In this document: one piece after another, positions 37,901 to 47,100 of the stretch
Layout: each line of letters opens with the position of its first letter
How positions within the stretch are numbered: position 1 is the stretch's first letter
DNA from: Bacteroidota bacterium
Lineage (GTDB): Bacteria; Bacteroidota; JABWAT01
NCBI GenBank assembly: GCA_020161835.1
Contig: JAIUNL010000010.1
Span: forward strand, 1 to 64,000
Direction: 5' to 3'
DNA length: 64,000 nucleotides
Made by a program: the position numbers and the translations under genes
The notes under the pieces: generated by a model
Told to the model about the DNA's origin: nothing
The model's database searches: none
Seen by the model: the letters and a program-made list of their open reading frames with translations, nothing else

Positions 37901-37996
37901 AATATGAAACTCAGGGCAGACAGAATAAACGCCACTTTACAGGTAAGCCGGGAAAACGGATTCACAATTAAAATTACCAGAAAGCCGTTGTACTGA
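34979..37996 (+). CDS. Reg_prop/Y_Y_Y sensor histidine kinase
   Basis: About 1005 residues. A signal or anchor sequence ending IFAQ is followed by a long periplasmic region of repeated two-component-regulator propeller blades (GFVWIGTQNGLNVWDG, QLWVGTNGNGIYRF, NLWIGTHSQGLWKL, and so on), about two seven-bladed propellers. A Y_Y_Y-like beta module comes next (about 690-775), then one membrane helix (about 780-800). The cytoplasmic HisKA_3-type kinase has the phosphoacceptor His at about 819 in SDLHDDVG and an ATPase domain with a GSGSGLTNMK box near the end. This layout senses extracellular, often carbohydrate, signals. The response regulator starts 1 base after its stop. The upstream extension to 34877 covers word-like repeats and is rejected as coding. 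Confidence 0.88.
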   Translation: MIFQFNIFNLAKTALLLILFLSLPVTKIFAQGSTIWFESLTNNDGLSSNAVNAVVHDQHGFVWIGTQNGLNVWDGTQVISFYKDTFSDKGLKSSDITAMAEDSKGQLWVGTNGNGIYRFNRNQGYFNPVNPSGLQTGEIHFLFPDSKGNLWIGTHSQGLWKLAASDTIPVLIPGSQFLHSMSWITELSDGQIIVGTLIGLYHISQADNRADPFSLFPKKEIISLARHINTLFIGTPDGLYSMDEPSGLQTREPKLLLKNMEIRSLLSDSSTGLWIGTESNGLWHLNFKSGELSTVSENPTDKIPSPVSSLLIDQDRNLWIGLSGMGVRKLDLNQGSFNTVSLRTEGYRGLTDAHIWSISMTAAGDLMLGTRTQGVLIWNPENKRFHPLPSTLFSPTVAFRALYTDPDGVIWTGTDGKGITAIYPDGKTKSFRSAPDSDTKLNSDLIRGIYPGNGADLLICTRGGGFSILNRFTGEIKTFSNKPDGYPWLGYNNTWMAIPDSGERVWVANSMGIALINPKKNESRLILTPADRPDLGEINILSILDSKDGFLWLATRHDGLIRFSKSNHSTQFFQTKHGLPSNGIYGLIQDKNKRIWMSTDHGIAVLNPESGEILTWSVKNGIPGNEFNSGSFFQAPDGHIFFGGADGVVSFHPDHIYSSNSGVQPLIRKVSILDPQNRTTVYHFWQEPKETLSMPENLVMLGIDFSGMEFQRPDRLRFSYLLDGYNEDWVSIGSHHNIQFTGLEPGFYTLRIRETSTPGFEKNETKLEFSIPPAFWQTLWFKITVVLLIASFIYLAFWLEIRRKLHIERLRLNIASDLHDDVGVLLTKISMKTDLLSDETADESKRKSLDTISNLTRSVIMTMSDSIWSIDSRNDRIANLTDRMKGFCRIVFENGAINYDFFTDGLNPDKKLPVDIRQNIFLIFKEAIHNCAKHSDGTEIKISLIQTAKDFTMVISDNGSGKESGAKGSGSGLTNMKLRADRINATLQVSRENGFTIKITRKPLY

Positions 37997-37997
37997 T

Positions 37998-38627
37998 ATG
38001 ATTAGTATTGGAATTATTGAAGATGAGAATGATATCCGGAACGACCTGGTCGTCTATTTTAACCGCCAGCAGGATCTGTTTTGCACGATTGCCGAACCCA
38101 GTGTGGAATCTTTTCTGAAGGCACTGAAAACCAAAACCATTCCCGATATTCTGCTGATGGATATTCAGTTGCCCGGCATGTCAGGTCTTGAAGGAATCCG
38201 CCTGATCAAAGATCAGTACCCCGATACTGAAATTCTCATGCTGACGATCTATGATGACACAGAGAAAATATTCAAAGCGCTTGTAACTGGCGCCAGCGGA
38301 TATCTGCTCAAAAATACGTCACTTCCAAAAATCAAAGATGCCATTCTGGAACTGAAGGCAGGCGGGGCACCCATGAACCCGCAGATTGCCAGAAAAGTAA
38401 TCGAATATTTCAATCCGGCAAAACCCGCAAAAAAAGAATCTCCGCTAACTGACCGTGAAAAAGAAATCGTGATCGGACTTGTTGATGGTCTGAGTTATCA
38501 GGCAATTGGTGACCGGATGGGGATTACCATTGAGACAGTGAGAAGCTACATCAAAACCATTTACCGTAAATTGCAGGTTAACTCAAAAGGTGAAGTAATC
38601 AAAAAATCGCTGAGCGGGGAGATTTGA
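37998..38627 (+). CDS. NarL/FixJ-family response regulator
   Basis: 209 residues: receiver domain (residues 1-120) with acidic pocket IIEDEND and phospho-acceptor Asp55 in LLMDIQLPG, then a LuxR-type helix-turn-helix (about 148-205) with LTDREKEIVIGLVDGLSYQAIG and IETVRSYIKTIYRKL. The pairing of HisKA_3 kinases with LuxR-type regulators is standard. It starts one base after the kinase stop, so the two are co-translated partners. Regulated genes cannot be told from the sequence; the GH13 gene upstream is one candidate. Confidence 0.92.
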   Translation: MISIGIIEDENDIRNDLVVYFNRQQDLFCTIAEPSVESFLKALKTKTIPDILLMDIQLPGMSGLEGIRLIKDQYPDTEILMLTIYDDTEKIFKALVTGASGYLLKNTSLPKIKDAILELKAGGAPMNPQIARKVIEYFNPAKPAKKESPLTDREKEIVIGLVDGLSYQAIGDRMGITIETVRSYIKTIYRKLQVNSKGEVIKKSLSGEI

Positions 38628-38675
38628 AAAAACTGTTATTGGGAAGGAAACAATTAGCAGAGGGCAAGGTAACTA

Positions 38676-39251
38676 TCAGGTTTTTGAATATTTAAGTTCA
38701 ACGGTATAAAATGATTTCTCTGCTCTTTTCATGACCAGGAGAACGTTGTAATCGTCAACTTTGTAGCCACAAACTTTTAAGATCCCGGTCATTGCCCCTT
38801 TATCGGCTGGAATATGGTAATCAACAAATTCTTCAGGCATTGACGAGGTAAAAGTTAAAACCCCAACCTCATTTTTATGAATTGAAATGGTCACGAAATC
38901 AAAATAGTTTTTCACATTCTGGATTGAGGCCGCCAAAACCTTAACCGGACCTTCCAGCTTCATGATCATCTTGTAAATTCCATTCAAGTCATTTTCCAGC
39001 GCAAAACCGGCAATCCGCTCAATTTGCGGATGAATGTCTATTTTTAATTCTGCACTTACCGCTTCTATTGATTTATAATATAAGGCCACGTCGTACCACA
39101 GTGAAGATTGAATGGCTTCAACCTTTTCAGTTTCCGAGCCAGTTGTCCAGAAATCAAATCCTTTGCCACCGGGTTGTTCGTTATTGAAAAAGGTTTTCAG
39201 GTTTTTGAGTGCACTCCCCTTCACATTGTAACGACCTTTATTCCATTGCAT
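38676..39251 (-). CDS. Hypothetical cytoplasmic protein
   Basis: 191 residues without signal peptide or membrane helix. The sequence starts MQWNKGRYNVKGSALKNL and has a helical N-terminal half with alternating strands in the C-terminal half. It loosely recalls small signalling proteins found next to two-component systems (a heme-NO-binding-like or DUF2378-like layout), but I see no motif that settles it. It is convergent with the response regulator gene, with only 48 bases between the stops, and no hairpin terminator is visible there. Confidence 0.55.
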   Translation of the reverse strand: MQWNKGRYNVKGSALKNLKTFFNNEQPGGKGFDFWTTGSETEKVEAIQSSLWYDVALYYKSIEAVSAELKIDIHPQIERIAGFALENDLNGIYKMIMKLEGPVKVLAASIQNVKNYFDFVTISIHKNEVGVLTFTSSMPEEFVDYHIPADKGAMTGILKVCGYKVDDYNVLLVMKRAEKSFYTVELKYSKT

Positions 39252-39391
39252 CTTTTACCTGAACCTGTTTTAAAAAAACCAAAAGGGAAAAACCCAAAAT
39301 AGACCTGCCGGCTTTTAAGATACAAGACAGACCGAATTAACACAAAACAAACAGGTTTTTTTTGAAGAAACTCAGGTCTAAATGATCATGC

Positions 39392-39886
39392 TTAATTTTT
39401 ATCCGCTTCAACTACCCGGGTAAACAGTTCTTTTTTATCTCCCAACAACATAAAAAGTGAATCTGAACCAGTCAACCAATATTTGGTTTGTCCACCATAA
39501 ACACTCATCGGCCATTTTATAGTTGTATCACCCTTCGATTCGGGAAAAATGACAGCGATAACCTCATGGTTTGGTGTTTCAAATGTTGAATCGGTTATGT
39601 GAAGAAGCTGGTCTGCAGGTCTCATAATAAAAGAAAACAGTTGGGTTGAATCCAACTCAGAAATCAGCGTGGAAAGCATTTTTCCATTGCCGGTTTCTTT
39701 TATTGAAAGGGTGGAATCTTGTTTAATAGTCCAGAACCGAACACCTTTTTCTCCGTTCCGGATGAACTCGTTTTTCCAGATTCCAGTTAGTTTTTCGAGA
39801 TTACCAGACGGTTTTTGTTGATTGGAACAGGATCCCGAAGTAAGGAAAAGAACCAGGAACATAAGGCAATAACGCATGGACTTCAT
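39392..39886 (-). CDS. Small lipoprotein, lipocalin-like
   Basis: 164 residues. The signal peptide ends with the lipobox TSGSC. The mature protein begins with a LTGIWKNEF motif and continues as a series of predicted beta-strands, similar in style to lipocalin-like small lipoproteins of this superphylum; the family is not certain. The start preceding MKSMRYCLMF could also be the second ATG, three residues later. It is the likely second gene of a leftward pair with the lipoprotein at 40000-40566. Confidence 0.55.
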   Translation of the reverse strand: MKSMRYCLMFLVLFLTSGSCSNQQKPSGNLEKLTGIWKNEFIRNGEKGVRFWTIKQDSTLSIKETGNGKMLSTLISELDSTQLFSFIMRPADQLLHITDSTFETPNHEVIAVIFPESKGDTTIKWPMSVYGGQTKYWLTGSDSLFMLLGDKKELFTRVVEADKN

Positions 39887-39999
39887 TTCGTTTCCTATTT
39901 TTATTGATTTATTTCAGCAATACATTTCTTTGAACATTACATGGCTGACCATTCAAATTCTTTCTGGGTTCATTGGTGCATTGGTCACAACCCTTTTCA

Positions 40000-40566
40000 T
40001 CACTCTTCAGGAAGTTCATAAATTGACGGGCGCCTGTAAAAGCAATACACGCCGGGTTCAAACTCAACACCAAGCTGATGGTACACAGTTTTAAAATCAG
40101 AAAGTGAAAACTCCGGGCCGCGTGAAACAATCAGATCACGTTCCCCAGAAAATCCAAGCCGGAGAAAATGGGCGCGCTTTTCTGCGTAGTACAAGTCATT
40201 TGAATTCAGATAATCCCTTGCTTCATTCATCCGCCGAAAACATAATGCCAGGTTTTGATTATAAAAATTCGCCACTGGTTCAGTCATTTTCCGGGTTTGA
40301 ATTGACACAACACCACTTTGACTTGTCGTTCGGTAAAACCACAAGGTCATCTCAGGCAGAATGGAGTCCTGAACCGAAATCAGAAGGTCGTCCAATGTGT
40401 CACCGGGCGTAACAGTAAAGAAAAAACTATCCGGGGGTGACTGAAAGTTGGGTTTACGATCCTGCCAGGTGCGATAAAGCCAATCCTTTTTTATTCCGTC
40501 GCATGCGGCAAATTGCAGAGATGTAAATAATACCAGACCAAATTCAAATATAAAATGCCGTTTCAA
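40000..40566 (-). CDS. Hypothetical lipoprotein
   Basis: 188 residues. The signal peptide ends QFAAC, a plausible lipobox. The remainder is a mixed alpha/beta domain with several aromatic residues (for example VYCFYRRPSIYELPEE at the C-terminus) and no motif I recognise. It is 113 bases upstream of the next lipoprotein gene on the same strand. No convincing Shine-Dalgarno is seen. Confidence 0.55.
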   Translation of the reverse strand: MKRHFIFEFGLVLFTSLQFAACDGIKKDWLYRTWQDRKPNFQSPPDSFFFTVTPGDTLDDLLISVQDSILPEMTLWFYRTTSQSGVVSIQTRKMTEPVANFYNQNLALCFRRMNEARDYLNSNDLYYAEKRAHFLRLGFSGERDLIVSRGPEFSLSDFKTVYHQLGVEFEPGVYCFYRRPSIYELPEE

Positions 40567-40679
40567 CCTTTATTCCTGGTTATGGGTACAACTGAAATAA
40601 ACTTATTCGGTTTTTAAGGTCAAACCTTTTTACTTTTCTCATTTTCAATTAAGTTGAACAACCAAAAGAAATTCTATCT

Positions 40680-40994
40680 TCATCTCTTTTTTAAACCGTT
40701 GTGAATTTTCTGAATGTGTTTATCAATAAAATGTCCGTTCAGCATAACCCTTATGGAATAATGCCCGGAAGGAAGACTGCCAAGATGTACATCCAGGGTT
40801 CCAATCCCCGGTGGATAGTCTTCAGTTCTTTGAGAAAGAATTTCAACGCCGTTTTCCATAACCAGAACAGCAGGACTTGATTTTTGTGTAACTGAAATCA
40901 GCAACCGGGTTGATTCTGCACAGGGATTCGGATACGCATCGGAAACGGAAAAAGGAATTTTTTTTTCTTTTGGAGTAAGTGTCATTGGAAACAT
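40680..40994 (-). CDS. Orphan T9SS sorting-domain fragment
   Basis: 104 residues that are almost entirely a type A T9SS C-terminal domain: FSVSDAYPNPCAEST, a middle strand, then GTLDVHLGSLPSGHYSIRV. There is no signal peptide and no cargo domain, and the in-frame stop is close upstream of the ATG. Such a piece cannot be exported on its own, so it is probably the remnant of a decayed T9SS gene or a spare cassette. It lies just downstream of, and in a different frame from, the interrupted T9SS gene at 41060-43969. The conserved second Phe of YPNPFN is Cys here. Confidence 0.5.
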   Translation of the reverse strand: MFPMTLTPKEKKIPFSVSDAYPNPCAESTRLLISVTQKSSPAVLVMENGVEILSQRTEDYPPGIGTLDVHLGSLPSGHYSIRVMLNGHFIDKHIQKIHNGLKKR

Positions 40995-41059
40995 GAAAAT
41001 TGGGTTACTGGTTTTATTTTTTGGATTTAAATTGATGTATTACAAATTGGTTTTTCCCA

Positions 41060-41851
41060 CTATCTCACCAACTGAACTTTTTTCACCAGTATCTGTTTGC
41101 CGAATTGAATTTTTATGAAATAAACTCCTGATGATGAACCGGAAAAGTCAACGTTGACAGAATGTTCTCCAGGCTCAAGTTCTGATGTTTTTATTTGCTG
41201 GATTTTACGACCAAGTAAATCAATAACCTGAATATTGAGAATTCCCCTGGCTGGCATGTAGACCATCAAAGATGTTGTTGGATTAAACGGATTCGGATAG
41301 GCATCAGAAATACTGAATTCTGAAGGCACTTCGCCTTCAGCTACCAGAACACCAGAGTAGGATTCATTTCCATCTGCATCAACCTGACGGAGACGGACTT
41401 TAAATCCTCCGGTTTTATTTTTTATTTCAAACTGGTAAGCGTGAGTTTCGGTTGAGGTTCCTGCACCAGCCACAAAACCTTCAGTTTTCCATCCTCTGTC
41501 CATTTTCCCCTCCGTTTCTACATAAAAACCTGCATTATCAGTTTCAGAAATGGTTTTCCATTTTGCAATAACCGTTTTTCCTGCCCTGATCAGTTCAAAT
41601 CCAACAAGTTCAACGGGTAAAGAACCATCTGACCAGGTGGTGGCAATCCGGATTCCGTCTATAATGGCTCCAGGCATCGAACTTCCCTGACGCAGGCATA
41701 AAGTCCCGAGACCGGAAACAGGGTCATCTATTCCTGCGATATTGTAAATAACATCCGGAGTCAGGGGTTCAGAACCTGCCGGATCCGGATCAATGAACAG
41801 AGAGACCCAATCATCCTGACTATCAGGCCCGAAATGGTATTTCATGACCAA
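41060..41851 (-). CDS. C-terminal part of interrupted T9SS surface protein
   Basis: The frame is open and in phase from directly after the TGA at 41939-41941. Translation across the gap gives QAGYRFEISNSSGGG and then this 263-residue part, so the coding sequence really begins at 41938 and the ATG at 41851 is internal. It holds the end of a LamG-like domain, a module starting LPVELVGFELI shared with the neighbouring beta-helix protein, and a T9SS sorting domain (DAYPNPFNPTTS, ending KKVQLVR). On its own it lacks a signal peptide and would not be exported. Confidence 0.75.
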   Translation of the reverse strand: MVMKYHFGPDSQDDWVSLFIDPDPAGSEPLTPDVIYNIAGIDDPVSGLGTLCLRQGSSMPGAIIDGIRIATTWSDGSLPVELVGFELIRAGKTVIAKWKTISETDNAGFYVETEGKMDRGWKTEGFVAGAGTSTETHAYQFEIKNKTGGFKVRLRQVDADGNESYSGVLVAEGEVPSEFSISDAYPNPFNPTTSLMVYMPARGILNIQVIDLLGRKIQQIKTSELEPGEHSVNVDFSGSSSGVYFIKIQFGKQILVKKVQLVR

Positions 41852-41938
41852 ATAGTGAACGGAACCCAGTGCATAAACGGACGGTGAGACGTACCCGCCA
41901 CCCGAGCTATTAGATATTTCAAACCGGTAACCGGCTTG

Positions 41939-41941
41939 TCA
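41939..41941 (-). other. In-frame TGA interrupting the T9SS surface protein
   Basis: Minus-strand codons read AGC TGA CAA. The distances between 43969, 41941 and 41851 are multiples of three and the LamG-like homology continues across the stop, so this is a nonsense codon. TGA followed by C is a context known to be leaky in several systems. A change from CGA or TGG would be a single substitution. Confidence 0.88.
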
Positions 41942-43969
41942 GCTTCCCGCTGAAAGCCTGGAAAAAAAGGAATTCGAGACCGGATTCTCACTCAAATGCA
42001 GGAAATAATCTGATGTCATCCGAACCGTATCAATGCGTACCATAAAACTGATGTACAAATCACCCGTTGTCACCGTGTTAAACTTCAGACTGACATCCTC
42101 CCCTGAGCCTTTGCCAACCTGAACGGCACTTCCCATTCCTGATCCGGAAACGCCCGGATATTCAAGTCCCGGGGAAACAACAGTAACCGGATTTTCTCCT
42201 GCATGACTGTGTGCCATCCATAAATCAGTTGAAGTCAGATGTGTACCTTCCGGATAGTCAAAATTTTCTGAGTATGGAAGTTCAACCGACCCGGGAAGTA
42301 CAGTAACCTGAGTTTCTGCATTTTGAATTGCAAACGGAAGGGGACCCGGCATAACCTTAAGAGTTTTCAGTCCGGGCAGACTCAGCACAGCTGATGAAAA
42401 TGTGACTTCGGTTGATCCCGCTTTTATCGTATCTGAAAGACTTCCCGTCAGACTTCCCGATCCTGAATAAAGAATAAGATTAACAGGAATTCCTGTTCCT
42501 GCAGCGGATGGGGCACCATTCAGATCAAGCGCTTCAACTGTAATTTGAAATGGAACATTGGCATCCGGAGTGGAAGTACTGATCGATTTGATTGCTAAAA
42601 GGGATGGGCCGTTAACAGAAAAAAGAGATGTAGACGCTGCCTGCAGCACGTCACCACTGCCACGGGTTGCCGTAATGGTTACTGACGACCCTCCTGACGA
42701 AAAAGTCAGACCTGAAAAAGTCAGAGTGTAATCTCCCGGAAACAAAGTATCCATCAAAGCCCCGTTAAATTCCGGAAGTGACGAACTGAGGAAAACCCGT
42801 GTCGGCTGAGAAACGGTTTGAAGAATATTCTGTGAATCCCTGGCCTCGAGTGTAACAGAGAAGGGTTCCATCAATTTTGGGTTAGCCGGTGTCATAGACG
42901 TAATAACCAATTTGACGGGAGTTAACTTCTGATGAATTTTTAACTGCTCTGTTGAACAGGAGGAAAGTGACATTCCGGATACAACTGATGCGGTAAAAAC
43001 AACAGGAGTATCAGCAATTGAATATATTATTCCGGATACCGATGCTGTCGAAGAACCAGCTTCAAACTGACCAGTAAGATTTCCGGATAAACTGCCGGAA
43101 CCAAGACCAACCGATACCTGAAAAACAGTTGGGGAGGTAACAGGAAGTTCGATACCGGAACCGTCAACTGATTTTAAACTGAGCGAAAAAGCATTTCCGG
43201 CAGTAAGTTGTGCAGGATAGTGACCTGCAATTACCATTCCGGAAGGTCCTGGTTCTTCAAACAAGGCAGTAACTGAAATGTCATCAATCGCCATCTGGTG
43301 ATCATTTCCGGAATCATTTAAATCTGTCCACCGGATCATGATTTCCTCACCGGGATTCAGAATTACCTCAAATTCACTTGTCAGTCCTGCAGATTGATTT
43401 GCAGGCAGGTTTCCATCGAGCACTATTGCAGTTGTTGCACCATAAACCGGTGCCGAAAATACAGGTGTCAGAGAATTCCATGTACCCGAAGTCAGACTGG
43501 TTACTGAATCGGCAGACTGCTGCCATGCGGTTGAAAGGGTGTGCAGGGAAGAGGCGTTATTCTCTTTTCTCCACTGCTCACCAGTCCAGACCAGAGTGAT
43601 CTGATGAATGATCCGGGTCCCGCCATTTTTAATCCGCAACCCTAAATATCCTTTTCCAGATCCGGAAGCACCGAAAAAACCATTTGAAGCTGCAAATCCT
43701 AATGCTCGGTCAGCCGAGGTTCCGAATGAATATAAACCTGCAGAAGTTGCAGAACCGTTATTGCTTCCAATGGTGGAAATTGAAGGTGTTGCATCAGTTC
43801 GGGCATACCATCCCTGAAGAGTAGAATTATTAATCCATGAAACCGAACCGGAAACAGGAAGTTTTGAGAAATCCTCAGAACAGGTCACTGAAGATTCTGT
43901 TAATGTAACCTGGGCTGAAAGCGTATGGGTCAGAAAAAGAAAAAAAAGAAAAAGCCAGCAAAATTTCAT
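41939..43969 (-). CDS. N-terminal part of interrupted T9SS surface protein
   Basis: 676 residues. Signal peptide (ending LSAQ near residue 20), an N-terminal lectin-like beta domain (about 25-235, with IDDISVTALFEEPGPSG), three or four bacterial Ig-like modules (about 240-560), and the first half of a LamG-like domain (from ENFDYPEGTHLTSTDLW). It stops in the middle of that domain, before the sorting signal encoded in the same frame downstream. With readthrough the product would have about 970 residues. Probably a surface or matrix protein, if expressed. Confidence 0.8.
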   Translation of the reverse strand: MKFCWLFLFFLFLTHTLSAQVTLTESSVTCSEDFSKLPVSGSVSWINNSTLQGWYARTDATPSISTIGSNNGSATSAGLYSFGTSADRALGFAASNGFFGASGSGKGYLGLRIKNGGTRIIHQITLVWTGEQWRKENNASSLHTLSTAWQQSADSVTSLTSGTWNSLTPVFSAPVYGATTAIVLDGNLPANQSAGLTSEFEVILNPGEEIMIRWTDLNDSGNDHQMAIDDISVTALFEEPGPSGMVIAGHYPAQLTAGNAFSLSLKSVDGSGIELPVTSPTVFQVSVGLGSGSLSGNLTGQFEAGSSTASVSGIIYSIADTPVVFTASVVSGMSLSSCSTEQLKIHQKLTPVKLVITSMTPANPKLMEPFSVTLEARDSQNILQTVSQPTRVFLSSSLPEFNGALMDTLFPGDYTLTFSGLTFSSGGSSVTITATRGSGDVLQAASTSLFSVNGPSLLAIKSISTSTPDANVPFQITVEALDLNGAPSAAGTGIPVNLILYSGSGSLTGSLSDTIKAGSTEVTFSSAVLSLPGLKTLKVMPGPLPFAIQNAETQVTVLPGSVELPYSENFDYPEGTHLTSTDLWMAHSHAGENPVTVVSPGLEYPGVSGSGMGSAVQVGKGSGEDVSLKFNTVTTGDLYISFMVRIDTVRMTSDYFLHLSENPVSNSFFSRLSAGS

Positions 43970-44040
43970 TTATATAATACCCTTAAAAAACAAATAGTTA
44001 TAAGATGAAGTTATTGCGAATACTACTGTTGTTAATTCAC

Positions 44041-44086
44041 AAAAAACCAGCATAATATCATCCGCAGGACAGATATCATGCTGGTT
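44041..44086 (-). terminator. Intrinsic terminator of the beta-helix protein gene
   Basis: AACCAGCAT (44045-44053) pairs with ATGCTGGTT (44078-44086); the stem continues inward as ATATC/GATAT. On the minus strand it is followed by six T. It begins 17 bases after the stop codon of the large gene at 44103-49952. Confidence 0.8.
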
Positions 44087-44102
44087 GCCGGAAAAGTCTG
44101 TG

Positions 44103-47100
44103 TTATTTCAAAAGCTGGACTTTTTTCATTTCAGCTTTACTGCCGAAACTGATCCGGACGAAATAAACTCCGGATGACTGACCGGCAAAATTGAGATCAA
44201 TCTTTTGATTTCCGGCCTGAAACACAGCACTTGTAGATGAATGTACCAACCTGCCAAGAACATCAAAAACCTGAATCTTTACGGCTCCGTTTTCAGGCAG
44301 GGAAACCAACATGGAAGTGGTTGGATTAAACGGATTCGGGTAAGCATCTGAAATTGCAAATTCCGCAGGAATTCCATTGCCAACAGTTAAAATCTGCTGG
44401 TAATTATAAATGGTTTCATTTCCTTCCAGATCAACCTGACGGAGGCGGACCCGGAAGTCGCCGGTCATGTTTTTCAGTTCAAACTGGTAGGAATGCAATT
44501 CAGTTGAAGTACCTGCACCAGCCAGAAATCCTTTATTTCTCCAATCGGTAAATTTCACATCTGAGGTTTCAACATAGAATCCTGCATTTCCAAGTTCGGT
44601 TACGGTATTCCATTTGACCAGAAAACCACCGGTTGTTTTTAAAACCTCAAATCCGACAAGTTCAACCGGCAGGGTTATTTCTGCATTTTCATCAGCGCCC
44701 ATATATGGCGAAACTATATTTCGTTCTTCACCATCGATGTCAACCGCCACCGTTTCAATTGCCATTCCTGCCAGAGCATGGTCACCGATTGAAGGACCGG
44801 CAAGATGAAGATCACCGTTTGCTGCATCTGAAAAAGTAACTGAAGCAGAAACGGAATGGGCTTCCATACCGGAAATGGCCTGAAGGTCTGCCAGAGTTTG
44901 CCGGTTTGCATTTCCGTACCAGGCGGTTTTTCCGGACGGGGTGTAAATCAGGTTATAATCGGATTCCTGAATACCGGTAATCTGATTGTAGGTTCGGTAG
45001 TAACCATACCCCTGACTCAGGTTCACCATCAGGTTATTTCTGACACGAATACCCGTTCCGTTATAATCGTAATAAGCCCGGGAAGCAGAACCTGCAGCAG
45101 AACCGATGTAAACTGAATTATGATCCACACGGGCATTCACCACATTTTCAGTTTCAATTCCGTATGAATTGCCGGTTCCGGTTGAGGTTACAAAGTTGTT
45201 GACAATTTGTGCCGGCATCGAAGCGGAACAAGCTGTTCCGGTAACGTAAATTCCCCACGGTCCGATACCGGTCAGGCGGAAAGAATTCCCGCTGATGACG
45301 AGGGCACTGTCCTGATCACCGGCGTAAATGCCGTATGTTCCCGAAACTACCGTATTTTGAGAAACCGTTGTATAATGACCGGAATTCAGATAAATGCCAT
45401 AATAACCCGTCTGAAAAGTATTTCCCTGAATCAGCGTATTTTTCGGATTAGTGGTAAAAGTCCCCGAACCGGTTGTGTAAATCGCTGCAGATCCGCCGGT
45501 CATCTGATTGTTCATCATTTTTCGGAAAGAATATCCTGAATTTGTTCCCGAAAAAATCTGCACATTGGCTGTACTGTTTGTTGCCGTGGCAGGTGAGGTG
45601 AGAATACAATTGGTAATTTCAAGAGAATCAGAACCGCCGTTCAGGTCAAAAATCCGGGTGTTCGCTGAACCGGCAGCCGTCAGTTTCAATCCGTCAAAGC
45701 GTAGAAAATCAGCTCCATCTGATTTCACAAGAAAATTATCAGAACTTCCGGTTGCAGTGTACCTGAGTTCAGAATCTGAGTCTGCCCCGCCAAATGTGAC
45801 GGGTGACCTTGAGGATGACCCGGCTATGGTACCCTTTACCAGAACCTGACCGGTGTGAAGTCCTGACTCCAGCTGCAAAACGACCGGACCTGCAAGTCCT
45901 CTGTTCAACAGACTGTCTGCAGCAGCCTGAAAACTTTCAAAATCCCTTCCGGTTCCGACCATATAAGTTCCTTCTGCATAAGGAGTATTCCGGGAAGAAA
46001 ATTCATAGGCACCGATATCCGGATGGGAAGGATCACGTGGATTCCCGTTGATGTCGGTAGTCAGACCTGCAATTGGAATTCCGGCACCATCAAGATGAGA
46101 CAGGTTGGATTGCATATTGACCAGTGCGGGATAGAACGACACCGAATGCTGTTCCAGCCCGGTCATGGCCACCACGTCACTCAACCCCGACATGGTTTTA
46201 ACATAATAAAACGGATAGGATGAATTCCCGTAATACAGATTATAGTCGGATGCCGGAACATTGGAGGTTGTGCTGTATCCGGAGATTTCTTTCACCCAGC
46301 CACCGCCGGTATTCAAAGCAATGTTGTTAAAAAATTGCAGATTGCTTCCCCAATTCACGTCGATTGCCGTTGATCCTGAATTGGAAACACCGACCCAGAC
46401 TGTATTGTAAGCCAGAATCACATTACTGACACTGGTCAGATAAAGTCCACTGGTAGTCGGACCATTATTGGATTGGATTGAAATGGTATTGTTGGCAATA
46501 AAATTACCCGAGGCATTGCCGGAAAAATGACCGGCATAAATTCCATAAATGTATTGTCCGGATGGAACAACGGTTACCTTGTTTGCAGAGATATCGAGGG
46601 AACCGTCTGTATGCTGAACACTCATTCCCATATTGGCGGAAGCAATCAGGTTGCCATGAATCCGGGTGTTGGTAAAGCCATCAATGTACATGGCCGTACT
46701 TTGCCCTGAAAAAGTATTGCCGGTGACTGAAATACCGGGAACGGTTTTGGATGAATTGACTGCAGCCCACACATTCAGAGCTACCGACCCGCCGGTAAAC
46801 TGGTTGAAATCAATTTTCATGGATTGCACAGCAACCATACTGTTCCAGTAAATCTGGGTTGTATTGGCATTTTCAGAAAGCGTAACCGGTGAAATAAATT
46901 TGCACCGGGTAATTTCAAGTGAATCTGAAGAAAAGGTCAGATGGAAAATCCGTGTGTAGGAAGCACCCGAGGTTTCGAAAGTCAGATGATCAAACCGGTA
47001 AAAGTCAGCTCCGTTCAGTTTCACCAGATAATTATCTGCGGAACCGGCAGCCGTCCAGGTCAGTTTCACTTCACTGGTATCTGATGGGGTACGGGTAAAG

